Shown: positions 1 through 11,454, counted from the first letter of the stretch. The stretch: 64,000 nt of DNA from Lycium barbarum (GCF_019175385.1 NC_083344.1:28026231-28090230), one strand, 5' to 3'. The notes: generated from the letters alone by a model not told the origin. Translations and numbers: made by a program.

Positions 1-445
1 CTTTAAAGATAGAATCATTCGGAGGACATCATAGGCTCATGAAAGAATAAATATATGGCCAGAGAACCATGCCTTATCGAAAGAAGGGTTAGCCTTAAAT
101 ACCTTTTCGTTCAACTATTCTATCACTTGAACATTCTCCTTCAATGCTCACATTTCTACCTTCATTAGAGTTATACTAACATTAGAAAATTGATAGCTTA
201 GCTTACTTGACTAAATCTAGAGAAAATTGGACAGCATCTCATTTATTTATACGACTCCCTCCATGTCATATATCAACACCCAAACATATATAATAACATT
301 CACAACATCATAACAATAATCTTTGTTCACCTATATTATACATATTCCTCCATTCACTTCCAATCATCCATATCCATGGTCATAGCACACTATTACGTTC
401 ATTCATATACAATGTCTATCCCATGTTCTCAACATTATTTATAAC
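1..445 (-). mobile_element. LTR-A of a Tekay-like gypsy element, left part (cut by window edge)
   Basis: Minus-strand LTR sequence that continues at 3520-4420 after the nested solo LTR S1. Bases 220-330 match the LTRs of element G1 around 20005-20110 and 49300-49400, including the block with GAAAATTGG and CAGCAT followed by a run ending in ATAATAACATTCACAACATC. The segment 80-110, read on the minus strand, carries the AAGG-TATTTAAGGCTAACCC block that marks the donor-like site in every LTR here. The distal end of this LTR lies outside the window, so whether it is a solo LTR or part of a full element cannot be told. Confidence 0.75.
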
Positions 446-3400
446 TGCCACGACCCGACTAGGGGCCGTGACGAGTACCCGGTACTTGTACCGAGCACCC
501 CTTATCTTGTCTCATATCCTTATTACTAAGTGGGTCGTATGACCTATACCATTTTTTTTTCTTTGTTACTTAACATTAACATTAGTAGCATAGTTATGAA
601 CATAGGCGAACAACCTTTACTAACACATTATACATCGACTAGGACTGCTAAAAGTACAAAACATTTACTGTACACATCTGTCTACGAGCCTCTAGACATA
701 ATACACATATACACAAGAAGGGCCGAGCACTGTCACGCCCGAATATATATATACACAAAAGTAGTACCAATAAACAGTGGCTCCGGAACAACTGGAGCAC
801 TCTCTATGAACCGCTGGTGGAGCTTCTAAGAACCGGACCCGTCTACCTGCTTACCTGCGCGGCATGAAACGCAGCGTCCACAAGAAGGGACGTCAGTACG
901 AATAGTGTACCGAGCATGTAAGGCATGAAAAATAGAAAAGAGAGGAATATAAATTGCAACGCATAACATAATGAAATCATAGGACATATAGAGCGATAAT
1001 AGAGAATCCTGTACATGTATGTACCACCCAGGGCAGATGCCATGCATGCTAAGCTGTCTTTAAAAAACAACATTTCGTGTTCATATATGAATATAAAACA
1101 TAATGTATTGCCGAGGCGTCGGCAGCCGATCCATTTAGCCATGAATGTGTGTAAATATCCCGCGTCCGGGACGATATCAAGTCAAATACGGCTACATGTA
1201 CCGTGTGTATATCCCAGCGTCTATAGCGCTCTGCCCTGCTCCCTTCTTCCCCGTATACATATACATATATACATATATATCATAGCATGCAAGGGAGCCC
1301 AAAGAGAAGCTATAACGTTATCGGAGTGACGTAAGGTCGGTAGCCTCCGATTACATTATGAAATCGTCATGGTCGTCAGGTCTCACCTTGAAGGAACAAT
1401 AATTATAAGGCGAGACTATCAATAAAGAATAACATCACGAGAGAACATAGAACAGGATCATAAGGTATTGTTTCATGTACTATGGAATCTTTAATCATGG
1501 AATCATCATTGTCATATTCATCATGTAAACATTTTCTTTCCTGACATCATCCATGTCATTGTAGAACATACTCATCGTCATTGACAAAAAAACTTACTTT
1601 GCCATATCCTTTATTTTGGGAAAATGCGGGCGTTTGGAAAAAATGTACGAGCTATTGGGGAGAAGATCATACCTTAGGATCAATAGATTAGTTAAACAAC
1701 TATTGTTTAGTAGTCGGAATAGTAACTAAAAGTTTCCCTTAATTATAGTACGAAAATAAGCTAAATGGAACAATAGGAGGGAATTTGGGAATAGTGGGCC
1801 CACCTCAGGTCGACCGGGGTGGCGTACCCAAATTGCATATAATAAGTTTCATGGAGTCACTTATGAAGGTTTTGTTATAATCCGGTTTCAATTGGAAAGT
1901 TATAGAAGTAGGAGCCATTGTTTCAACAAGATAGGAAAAATTTAAGTCAATTCTATTGAATGAAAAAGGGTTAATTTCAATCTCGGATTTCTAGGAATAG
2001 GATCATCCCCGAAGTTTGTATTCAACCCTATTACGTCTAAGACATGCCGAAGAAGGAAAGTGAGACCTTACATACCTCTTTCCGCTCCTTTGGCTATCCC
2101 GAATTCAACTCGCAAATCCGCCAAAATCTACAAATTGGTCAAGTTTACCAAACATGATTAGTGCCTTTAGAATTGAATTCTTAAAATGATACTTGGCTAC
2201 CGAAATTTCGGCAGCACTTCCCCTGTAAACTACTCCATCCCACCAAGTTCAACTTGGCCAATTTCAATCAACAACAATCCGGGAATTCGACCCGGCCAAA
2301 CTAACAACACAATATCAACGACCATACTAAAAATTTCCATATTCATTCCAAGTTACATTGTAACAACTCAATCAATATACTACTTCCTTCAAAACCTTCC
2401 AACTCCAATAAGAACATTAACAACATTATAATTCATATACCAACAACACCACACTAACAACATTATCTTCCATACATGCAAGAACATAGTATTCAATTTT
2501 AAATACACCAACCGCAAGTCTCCAACTTCTTCAACTTCACAAGATTATTATGCATTCATCAACAACATAGGATCCGCAACACAACGACAACCAAAACACT
2601 AAATAAAATTGGCTCATCTTCTTTCACTACTTAACACATATATACGGCTATACATATAATACACTACACGGCCACCACCCTACATACACAACTACAACCT
2701 TTCCAAAATCATTCAACTTCCATTATCCACATAACATTCACAACAATAACAACCAAATACTAAACAAAATAATTACAACATAATTTCTACACACACACAT
2801 ATATCACACGGCCACACACACCCACTTCCATATTCTTCCCAATTTCACTTATTTTTGTACACTACAACATGCAAAATCTTCCATAACATATAAGAAAGAT
2901 TTAAACCTTACCTTTTTCTTCAATTCTTCACTTGGCTATATGTTGGTAGCTTGAAAGAATATAAGTTTTTCTTGCTCCAAAACCACTTCACCTTGCTAAT
3001 CACCCTTCAATGGATTTCTTAGGTAGAAGAAAATAATTTTTTAAGAAACTTTATCCAAGATTTTGTTGGTCTTTCTCCATGGCCGAATGGCTTGGAGTTT
3101 TTCTCCTTCTTGTCTTGCTTCTTATCTTCTTGAAATTTCTAGAGGATTTAATGAATAAGATGACTAATTAAGTCATCTTATGGTCTTATAAATTTTGTGC
3201 TCATATGGGCTTTGGCCCATTTACTATAGGTGGCCCAAATGGCCCCTTTTTCTTCCAAGCCCATTTTTTTTTTGTGCACTTCATGAAAAATTATTATTAT
3301 TTTTTCACATTCCAAATTTGCCCTTCGCCTTCCTCCATATTTCCACTAGTCATGTTGCCAATTTACCTTTTTGCCTCTAGCCTTTCTTAATATTCCCACT

Positions 3401-3514
3401 TCAAAATTTTCATAAACAACTTGTATGCCAATCAAGATCAAAATTATAGTGTTGCTCTTAACCTTCCGCCATTATCTTAAATTATCCGAATACGCGAAAA
3501 TGCGGGATATAACA
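446..3514 (-). mobile_element. Solo LTR S1 (gypsy), nested in LTR-A
   Basis: A 3069-bp LTR in minus orientation. Read on the plus strand it starts TGCCACGACCC (canonical family end TGTCACGACCC with one change) and ends GCGGGATATAACA. It is flanked by a perfect 5-bp duplication ATAAC at 441-445 and 3515-3519. There is no primer binding site, polypurine tract or coding sequence inside, so it is a solo LTR left by LTR-LTR recombination. It is the same family as S4 (25560-28348): both share the GTGGGCCCACCTC block (near 1795 and 26573) and the GACATGCC...GAAGGAAAG block. The ORFs in it, such as the one at 2186-2431, are chance frames. Confidence 0.92.
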
Positions 3515-3519
3515 ATAAC

Positions 3520-4420
3520 ATAATCATAATCACAACATATCAAGAATCATGACTCAATATAGATTGCTACTTATAAACATCATAAAAACCACTTTTAGAT
3601 TTCATTTTCTACCTTCTCCTTCCACCCAAGTTTTGATACAACCAAAAATTCTCAAAAACATGAAATAAGCATGGAAACTAACCTTTTCATCCCATAGAAT
3701 CAAGCTTTGGAGAAGCTATCAACTTGTGCAAAACCCTAGCTACAATGCCCATGTATTTCTTGTAGTCCTCTAACCCTAGAAAGCTTTCTAACACATAAAT
3801 ACTTGATTCTTGTCTTTTGATCTTTATGTTATCTTGGACTTGAGTGGAATGTGCTTAGAGAAGGGTTTTGAGCTCTCAATACTTGTAGAAGATGAAAAAT
3901 GCAGTAAAAGAACCCAAGGCATCTATTTATACAAAAAATAAAAATCAGCCCGTGGGGTACTATACGGACACTTACACGGTCCGTATAGTATTGCACGGTC
4001 CGTATAAGTGGCCGTGATTCACCACCCTGAAAATCATCTCCCTGCTGGGAGTTATACGGACCCTTATACGGACCGTATCACTCCATTTTTCCTAAAATGA
4101 TCTACGTCGTTCGTTTGATCTTCAATCCTCAGGGTACCTTCTTAACACTTCTTTAACACCTCATTAACAATCTAAGGGACGTTATAACTCTTCTATAAAA
4201 CATCACTAAGTCATCATTAACGTGTTGCTCGTAAATCTTTCCCGATACATAACGTATACCTTGTCTTCCTTAACAAACTTCCTTCTCCCACTTCAAATGT
4301 CTTTGCAACCTCATTTAGGGTCATCAAATGATATTCCTTACTCATTGAAATATCGTATACTTGGTGCTCCTCGTTAGTATATTCACTGTACATCAATGGA
4401 AAATTTTCTGAGGTGTAACA
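3520..4420 (-). mobile_element. LTR-A of a Tekay-like gypsy element, proximal part
   Basis: Continuation of the LTR seen at 1-445. It ends at 4420 with GAGGTGTAACA, which on the minus strand is the canonical LTR start TGTTACACCTC. A cluster of CGGACCGTAT and ACGGTCCGTA motifs lies at 3962-4078, as in the U3 of the other LTRs, followed by a segment at 4105-4140 that matches the G1 LTR at 20815-20850. The sequence beyond 4420 is Ogre LTR and not a polypurine tract, so this edge is the outer boundary of LTR-A. GTATC at 4421-4425 would be one half of its target duplication; the partner is outside the window. Confidence 0.8.
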
Positions 4421-5192
4421 GTATCAGCCAAAGTTTTCTAGTCCGACACCCTAAACACCCATTTTAGGCAAAATTTTATCACTTTTGATTCTTGAAACAT
4501 GGTATATTTTGCATATTTTACTAATTTCTATTTGCAGAGATATGAAACAAAACTGCTATTATCACAATCAATTTATATTTACAAAGGCACACTATTAGAA
4601 CCCGTAGGTCAACCGTATTTTACGGATCCTTAATACCGGGGTGCCTAACACCTTCTCCAGGGGATCACCAGAACCCTTACCCATACTTTGGTTAGATTAT
4701 AATTCTTTTAAAACTTAAACCGCTTTAAATGAAACCTTTTCGAACTGGTTTTCCTAAGTTTCCTAAAAATTAGGTGGCGACTCTATAATAGGTCCATTTA
4801 GAGCACCATCCACGTAGAAGTACATTTTTCCCTTTTTCCCTGTACAATTGACAACCGTATTTCCCCGGGACACTTTCATTTTAAATGAGGCAAGCGCAAA
4901 TACGAATCGGAAAAAATAGAACCGCTATAGATGCCGACTCCGCTGGGGACAATTTAAGGTTCTAACCATAAGGGTTACAATTATTTATGTGTTTGTATGA
5001 TATAAATTGTCTGAGTGATATATATTGTTTGTGTGTTTAAATTCCCGCAAAATAACTGTCATTCATGCATGCATACTCCGCCACTTCTGGCATTTTATTT
5101 TACATTTTTTAAAAGGGTGACAACGCAGGATGAGCTGCGGTCATTCCTTCACTAAAAAACTTGTCGATATATTCTTTGGAGGTCTCTAAGGT
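4421..5192 (+). mobile_element. Ogre 5' LTR end, primer binding site and start of leader
   Basis: The stretch up to about 4930 contains the block ACCGGGGTGCCTAACACCTT (4636-4655), then a segment ending in AGGTGGCGACTC (4770-4782), features I associate with the R/U5 end of Ogre LTRs. The primer binding site follows at 4932-4949, and about 240 bases of leader precede the S2 insertion. The start of this LTR is lost to LTR-A. AAGGT at 5188-5192 is the left target duplication of S2. Confidence 0.75.
4932..4949 (+). other. Ogre primer binding site
   Basis: TGCCGACTCCGCTGGGGA closely resembles the primer binding site of Ogre/Tat elements, reported as complementary to the 3' end of a plant tRNA-Arg. 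It begins two bases after the LTR end (CTATA-GA), with one probable change (TGCC for TGGC). In an active element it would prime minus-strand DNA synthesis. Confidence 0.7.
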
Positions 5193-5626
5193 TGTTACAC
5201 CCCGTAGTTTCGGACGTGATAATTTATATGTGTTGGACACTCTAAGTATAAATACTGGAGTTCCCTTCAAGGATGTATGATATTATACGAAGTAATCCTA
5301 TGGTCATGAAGGTTTACGTTCATATAATAAGCTATGGGAAACTCCAGGACCAAGCAAATCGAAGAAAATAAATTTGTCGAAAATTTGAAAAACGTTGACA
5401 GAATTTTGGGTCAACTTTGGAGGGGAATATCTCCTAGTATATTGAGATTTTTAAGGTGTTTCAAAATCCTTAAATGAAGTTCGTCGAATCTATTTTCCAA
5501 CGCAACAAACCGCTCATTGATACGATATCGGAGTAGAGAATTATGGATGTTACAAGTTCAGCTGACTGAGCAGAAACGCGTGCTACAGTTGCTGCTACAG
5601 TGCTGCTACAGTGCCCGAACCACACT

Positions 5627-5634
5627 TATAAATA
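5627..5634 (+). promoter_or_regulatory. TATA box of LTR S2
   Basis: TATAAATA preceded by the GCTACAGT repeats and followed about 30 bases later by a pyrimidine-rich region. This is the best TATA match in this LTR and the likely position of the retrotransposon promoter. Activity cannot be judged from sequence. Confidence 0.55.
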
Positions 5635-6906
5635 CCCCTCTAAACCATTAATTTTCATATATTTCACCACTTTCTCATTCTGCACTCTTCTAGAACTCTT
5701 GAGAGTTCTACAACTTTCCCTAACCCTCCATAATTTTCCCTAATCTTCCATAATACTCCATAATCTTTCATGACCTTTCCAAATCATTAAGTGAGAATAT
5801 TAACATCAAAACCTCAAGGAAAATTTATGGAAGATAATTGTTCTTGTGTCATCTTAAGGTGGTGTTGAACTTGATCTTGGAAAGGGTGAATAAAGTGAAG
5901 TCCTTCTACTATAAGGTATGTTCTTGCTATCATTTACATGATTAAGATAATATAAAGGTTTAGCAATTCTTGGAAAGGAAAGAATCATAGGAGAAAAAGC
6001 ATAAAGAGTTGAATTAAAGTTGATGGCCATGAGGTGAGTTTGAAAGAGAATTTTGGATTAATTTGAGACTAAATTGAATATAATTCTTTGATTATGGTAT
6101 TATGGATGTTGTTATGGTTGGTTTGAATATTGGAGAAACATAGCGTGGGATGTTTTAAGGAATATATTGGTATTGATATGGTTGTTGATGTTGTTGGTAT
6201 TATTTGGGAGTAGTTTTGGTATTTGGAGGAGGAAAAGAATATAGGGGAGATGTTGCTCGAATTTCGGCAGATTCTAAAAGGATTTCATTTGTATGCTTGA
6301 GACAAGTGTATGATGTTGAGCTTAAAGATAATATGGATGGTTTATGTGTAGAGTTGCGAGCTAGGAAAAATAAACGTTGAACGACTAAGGCGACCGAAAG
6401 GTATGTTAAGGCTCGTCCTTTCTTTCAAAGGCATGATTCCTAAGTTATGATCCCATTAATTTTTTCATAACCTCCTTGTTTTCAAAAGCTATAAGTTCAT
6501 GAATCTTAAAGCTTCTTATGTTGTTAAATGAAATATGTTCTATGATGATTGTGACAATGATGATGATTCTCCTCTAGCAACTCCGAAGCTATGATTTGAG
6601 AGCATTATGAGATTATTGAGCCATTCCATGAATCCCTTGATTTTACTTATTGTTGAGGGTCTAACCACATGTTACTCGTTCCTTCGAGGTGAGATAGAGC
6701 AAAGATAATGATTCTATTTCCAGTGCTGTCTAAGTTCATGATACTCGAGACTCCCGTGACATTATTGATTTCATCTTATGATGGTTGATTCTTCAAGGAA
6801 TGATATAGTGACAATGGTAATGCTAATGATGATGTTGATTTCATTTATGTATTTTTTATGTGTGTGTATGTATGTATGTATGCATTGCATCCCACTGGTC
6901 AGCTGG

Positions 6907-7210
6907 GGATAATACCGCGCCTACATGGCCGGGCAAGATAACACCGCGCCTATATGGCCGGGCAAGATAACACCGCGCCTATATGGCCGGGCAAGATAAC
7001 ACCGCGCCTATGTATCCAGGCAAGACAACACCGCGCCTATATGGCCGGGCAAGATAACACCGCGCCTATATAGCCGGGCAAGACAAGACCGTGCCTTAAT
7101 GGCCGAGCAAGATGCTATATATATTACTGTGCCTTAATGGCTGGGCAAGATGCTATATATATTACCTCGCCTATATGGCTGGGCAAGATAACACTGAGTC
7201 CCGATATGGC
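6907..7210 (+). repeat. 29-bp tandem array inside LTR S2
   Basis: About seven well-kept 29-bp units of the type GATAACACCGCGCCTATATG plus GCCGGGCAA, then about three decayed units in which GATGCTATATATATTAC replaces the spacer. The same unit occurs once in the G5 LTR at about 61021-61046, so the array is a local expansion of a motif native to these LTRs. Confidence 0.9.
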
Positions 7211-7874
7211 CGGGTATAGATATGAGAGATGTATGTATAGTAATTGTATGTGAATGCATATGTATTTATGGATGTGTATGAAATGTTTTCCTGTAGACGA
7301 GTAGTTTAAATGACAGAGATCTTAAGAGGAATACGAGGTATAATTACTTACTTTATCTTATATCATCTTCATTCTGATATCATACTACTATTCATGCCTT
7401 ACATACTCAGTACATTGCTCGTATATACGTTTTTTCTTATGGACGCTGCGTTCATGCCCGCAGGTGTAGATAGACGAGACGAGGATCTTTTATCGTAGGC
7501 TGCCTTCAGGCACCAGTTTGATTGGTGACCTCCACTTCTTCCTGGAGCATTGCCGATTCTGAGTTGCATATGTTTTTTTTTTTACAAGAGGGTATATCGG
7601 GGGCCCTGTCCCGACTTATATACTTCAGTCATGTTCATAGAGGCTTTCCAGACAGTTCTTGTGTACAACTTAATCATAGTGTGACAATAGTAATGTCGGC
7701 ATCATGGGTCTATTGTACATTTACTTATGCATGATATTATGTTCATATTTAGCCTCTTGATCTTATTGTTTCCATTTGAGACATGAAGGATGTAAGTTAT
7801 AAGTTGGTTCGCTCGGTTCCTGTAAGGTGCCGGGTGCCAATCACGCCTTACCAAGGGTGGGGTGTGACAAAGGT

Positions 7875-8207
7875 CGAGTGAGCATGCGGTCATCCCACAG
7901 CCTTAGAGAGCCCACCCCCAGCTTGTCTACTTGGGCAACCTGTATCATTCGCTTGAAAACCACCCTAGAATAATTAGCGTAGAGCGAAACCAAATCCCTA
8001 CTGATATAGCGCATGCTGACCATAGACCGGTTTGGATATCTCAGACCTACCTGAATCATACAGGAAAGACACCTTACTGTGTTCAGATGGTGTAAAAACC
8101 TGAAGACACTGTATCCCGCTATTTGCTATTCGGAAGCATTATTATACGATGTGTGAAATAAATTACTGTTCCTGGGGGCGGGGAACTAACAGTGTTCTGT
8201 CTTGCAG
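7875..8207 (+). other. Ogre leader upstream of ORF1
   Basis: Untranslated Ogre leader resuming after S2. No ORF of note. It ends TCTTGCAG directly before the ORF1 ATG at 8208, a good 3' splice-site match, so ORF1 might be read from a spliced mRNA; this is an inference from the motif alone. Confidence 0.6.
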
Positions 8208-8758
8208 ATGTCTCCAGATGTACAGTTTGATATGGTTGTGGGTCCACCACCAGGCTTAGTAATGTGATGGGAAGGTTTGACTAATGATCAGAAGAAAGAG
8301 ATAAAGGGTTGTATAACACACCTACCTTTGTTGACAGATATGACTGGGGACCCGGGTCTTCTTGAAATTATTACTGGTTATTGGGACAACCGCAAAATGG
8401 TGTTCGGATTTGGAGAGATAGAGATGACTCCCACCCTAGATGAGATTAGAGATGTCTTGGAAAGCGTAGGAAGTGCTAACACATCCAAAAAAAAAAAAAC
8501 TAAAAATATCCTTATCCCTCACAAACCTACCCCAAAAAAAATCAAAGACATGTTTGGTGTCAACAAAGCTGATTGGGCACAGGGACCCACTATAGCCTTT
8601 AGAGACTTACATGGGAGGTATTCATCCAAACAGAGGTACGAGAACCACATCTTTGAGTTTTCTTCACTCCAATCCTGGGAAGCCAACCAAACACTAGCCT
8701 TTATCACCTGTCTACTGGGAACCATGGTATTTCCAATAAATGCCTCCCTAGATATTGA
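8208..8758 (+). pseudogene. Ogre ORF1, N-terminal part (interrupted by S3)
   Basis: The first part of the extra ORF that Ogre elements carry upstream of gag. Its function is unknown; the family resembles plant mobile-domain proteins. From ATG 8208 the frame reads MSPDVQFDMVV, meets one in-frame TGA at 8265-8267, and continues for about 160 codons with an acidic-aromatic segment (FGEIEMTPTLDEI) typical of the family. A lysine-rich stretch includes an A10 run at 8488-8499. At 8758 the frame is cut by S3. Joining codon bases 8757-8758 to 11460 restores the reading (ASLDI-DTRVV), showing S3 inserted into an ORF. The last eleven residues of the apparent ORF ending at 8795 are LTR sequence and not part of ORF1. 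Confidence 0.8.
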
Positions 8759-8904
8759 TGTTACACCTCGGAAATTTTTCGTGAGCCAACAATGAATAGA
8801 CCAACGAAGGGCATGAGGGTGCGATGTTTTACTAAGTAGGAGATGACTATTTATGAACTTTGGAAATAAGAAAGTTACAGAATTTCATTTCAGCCCAGTG
8901 GTCG

Positions 8905-9190
8905 TAAAATGGAATACGGCCGTAAAGTGGTTTACGGACCGTAAAGTGATTTACGAACCGTAAAGTGCCATCGTCCTTCAACATTCCAAAATTTCAACTT
9001 TCTGTCAAATGCTTCAAATGGTTAAAAATGACTTGGAATACGGACTGTAAATTGAAATACGACCCGTAAACTGAGTCGTAAACTGCCATGATCTTCAGCC
9101 AACCTTTCTGTTTTTGATACGCTTAAATACGGTTGTGGAGGACGGACCGTAAACCAGTATACGGCCCGTAAAGTGGGGTTTACGACCACT
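8905..9190 (+). repeat. Cluster of ACGG(N)CCGTAAA palindromic motifs in LTR S3
   Basis: At least eight copies of forms such as TTACGGACCGTAAAGTG, ATACGGCCGTAAAGTG and ATACGGCCCGTAAAGTG, spaced by roughly 20-80 bases, about 150-430 bases inside the LTR and upstream of the transcribed-looking leader. Equivalent clusters lie in LTR-A, G1, G3 and S5. Confidence 0.85.
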
Positions 9191-10620
9191 GTACACCCCG
9201 ACTGTTGTTCATTAAAAATCAAAATTTGAGTTATTAAAAAAGGACCCTAAGCTCATTTTATTTCATTTCTCATCTACACAACTCAAGAGAACTCTAGAAC
9301 ATTCCAAACATTTCATCCACAAGAATTTAAGGGAGATTAGTGATCAACAACACTAAAACCATGAAATCAAGAGTGTGAAACTCATCAAAGTTCATCTACA
9401 CCAAGAAATTGCAAAGGAAGTGAAGTAGGGTTTTTGGCATAGAAGAGTATTGCTACTCAAGGCTTGTTCCTACTACATCTAAGGTAAGTTTTATGACTTT
9501 CTCATGATGATTGAAGTATTTATACGTTGAAACACTTGGATTATAGAAGAGTGTAGTAAATGGGTTATAAAATGTGAATAGTACTATAGTTGATTGATAG
9601 TTGAATTGAATTATGAATGTTGATGAGTGGGGAGTATAAATATGTTATAAATGACGTGTAGACCATAAAATAAGTGTGATGTATGAGAAAATGTGATGAT
9701 GAGCTAAAACCCATAAATGTGGAGAAATTGGAGAAAAAGTGTGGAATGTGGTAAATGTAGATAAATGATGATTTTTGATACGATATTGTGAGTGTTGTTG
9801 TGAATGTTTGGTAGTTGAAATGAAACATGGGAAAAGTAGTAGGAACAAAGGAAATGCTGCCCAATTTTCCCTAGAAAATAGTCACGCGTTCTTACAGTCG
9901 ATTAACTGACGTTGATGCGAATTCTCTTGAAGGTAAAGACGCGAATATTGAAGAAGAACGATCAAGCGGTAGAATAGCTAAAGGAAAAGGTATGTAAGGC
10001 TTATCTTCTCTTTCAAAAGGCATGAATCCTTCAAGTCTCATCTAATCCTTCTGCAAAACGAAGCCTATGAGTTCTTCAATATACTGAATTACATACGAAT
10101 ATGATGGTGATGATAATGAGCTAGAGTATAACGATTCAAGAAATTGTGGCATGATGTTCCTATAAGGATAATGATGTTATCTTTGTTAACACTCGCCTTA
10201 TGCTCTATTTCCCTCAAGGCGAGGCACGATACTCATAAACGTTCATAATATACGCGGGGGCTCTCGACCTTACGTCACCCCGACATTGTTATTGATTGTT
10301 CATAAGCCTCAATGTATGTCCTATGACCAATATTTCGAGAAACTGCGAGTCTATGTTCATAAAAGATTTCATGTGAGATAAAGGTAAGAGATACGCTATA
10401 GAAATGATAATGGAAATGATGAGCTTAAGCCCAAAGACTATAAAGACTATCATACGATATTTATGCGAAATTCATGCTACGAATATGATGTGATTTTCAT
10501 AGATTTTCTTTAAATTTAAATTTGTGCATTAATGAAAGGTTACGATAAGCTTATAAGATGTATGTGATGGCTATGATAATGATGAGACATATTGATCCTT
10601 GTATGATGCATGTGATATGG

Positions 10621-10757
10621 TCGAGCCACTACGTGGCCGAATATGGAAGATATGTATGTGATAGTGTCGAGCCACTACGTGGCCGAATACGGATACTGTC
10701 GAGCCACCACGTGGCCGAATACGGATATTGTCGAGCCCTACGTGGCCGAATACGGAT
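10621..10757 (+). repeat. Tandem repeat in LTR S3
   Basis: Four units of the type TCGAGCCACTACGTGGCCGA followed by ATACGG, starting at 10621, 10667, 10699 and 10731. CCACTACGTGG is itself a near-palindrome, so each unit could form a small hairpin. Confidence 0.85.
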
Positions 10758-11454
10758 AATGTTTTATGTGTATGATAAGCCACTGCACTATGATGATGAA
10801 TTATATGACATGATGATGTATACGCTATGATGGTTCATGTATGACGATTATGTATATGTGATATATGTATGAAATGTATTCACTCTTAAAGGTCGCGCAG
10901 GTTTTTCCTTCACCTCATGACTTATGATTTCTCTATTATGTTTGTTTCATTCATGCCTTACATACTCAGTACAATATTCGTACTGACGTCCGTTTTCTTT
11001 GGATGCTGTGTTCATGCCCACAGGTAGACAGGGAGACGGTGCAGACCTTTAGGAGCTATCAGCGGATTTGCAGAAGCACTTCATTATTCCGGAGGTGCTA
11101 ATCGGGCTTATAATTTTGTGTATATACATATGTATAAATATTTTGGGCACGACGGGGTCTTTTCCCGTCCATATGTCTAGTACTCTAGTAGAGGCTCGTA
11201 GATACGTATATGTGGGTTATATGGTCTCACAAGGTCACTACTGCATATACATAGATATGTGTACATTATCTTTTGATAGCAAAAGGGCTTATGTATATAA
11301 AAGTATTTATGTTCTGCAATGAAAATGATTTTCTTATGATTATGAGTTTATGAACAAAAAAAAAGAGGTTTAATGAGTATGATGAGTAGTAGAACGAGCG
11401 GTGCTCGGTGGTCAGCCCCGGGTACCCGTCACGGCCCCTAGTTGGGTCGTGACA

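Larger units (their letters stand above)
5193..7869 (+). mobile_element. Solo LTR S2 (gypsy) in the Ogre leader
   Basis: A 2677-bp LTR on the plus strand from TGTTACACCCCG to GGGGTGTGACA, flanked by a perfect AAGGT duplication (5188-5192 and 7870-7874). A short repeat of GCTGCTACAGT lies at 5581-5612 upstream of a TATA box. The LTR also holds a donor-like AAGGTATGTTAAGG (6399-6412), a 29-bp tandem array (6907-7210), the CAGTACATTGCTCGTA block (about 7409-7425), an acceptor-like CATGCCCGCAGGT (7453-7465) and the GGGCCCTGTCCC hairpin (about 7600). There is no internal coding region, so it is a solo LTR. Confidence 0.93.
8759..11454 (+). mobile_element. Solo LTR S3 (gypsy) in Ogre ORF1
   Basis: A 2696-bp plus-strand LTR from TGTTACACCTCGGAAATTTT to TAGTTGGGTCGTGACA, with perfect ATTGA duplications at 8754-8758 and 11455-11459. 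It contains the palindrome cluster (8905-9190), the core GAAATGCTGCCCAATTTTCC (9851-9870), donor-like AAGGTAAGTT (9480-9489) and AAGGTATGTAAGGC (9989-10002), a four-unit tandem array (10621-10757), the hairpin CAGTACAATATTCGTACTG (10967-10985) and acceptor-like CATGCCCACAGGT (11013-11025). It is the same family as S5 and the G5 LTR. No internal region is present. Confidence 0.94.

Noticed and set aside
2186..2431. 81-codon ORF, and other small ORFs within LTRs (530-829, 1015-1329, 7310-7498, 11068-11322)
   Set aside because: They lie wholly in solo LTRs, frames are not shared with related LTRs, and composition follows base skew.
6907..7210. CRISPR-like array
   Set aside because: Units are directly adjacent with no unique spacers, inside a plant LTR.
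8277..8795. 172-codon ORF taken as one complete gene
   Set aside because: The last eleven codons are the S3 LTR start; the true frame starts at 8208 and continues at 11460.
9565..9864. Minus-strand 99-codon ORF rich in Phe, Ser and Thr
   Set aside because: Antisense to conserved LTR leader of S3; no family features.
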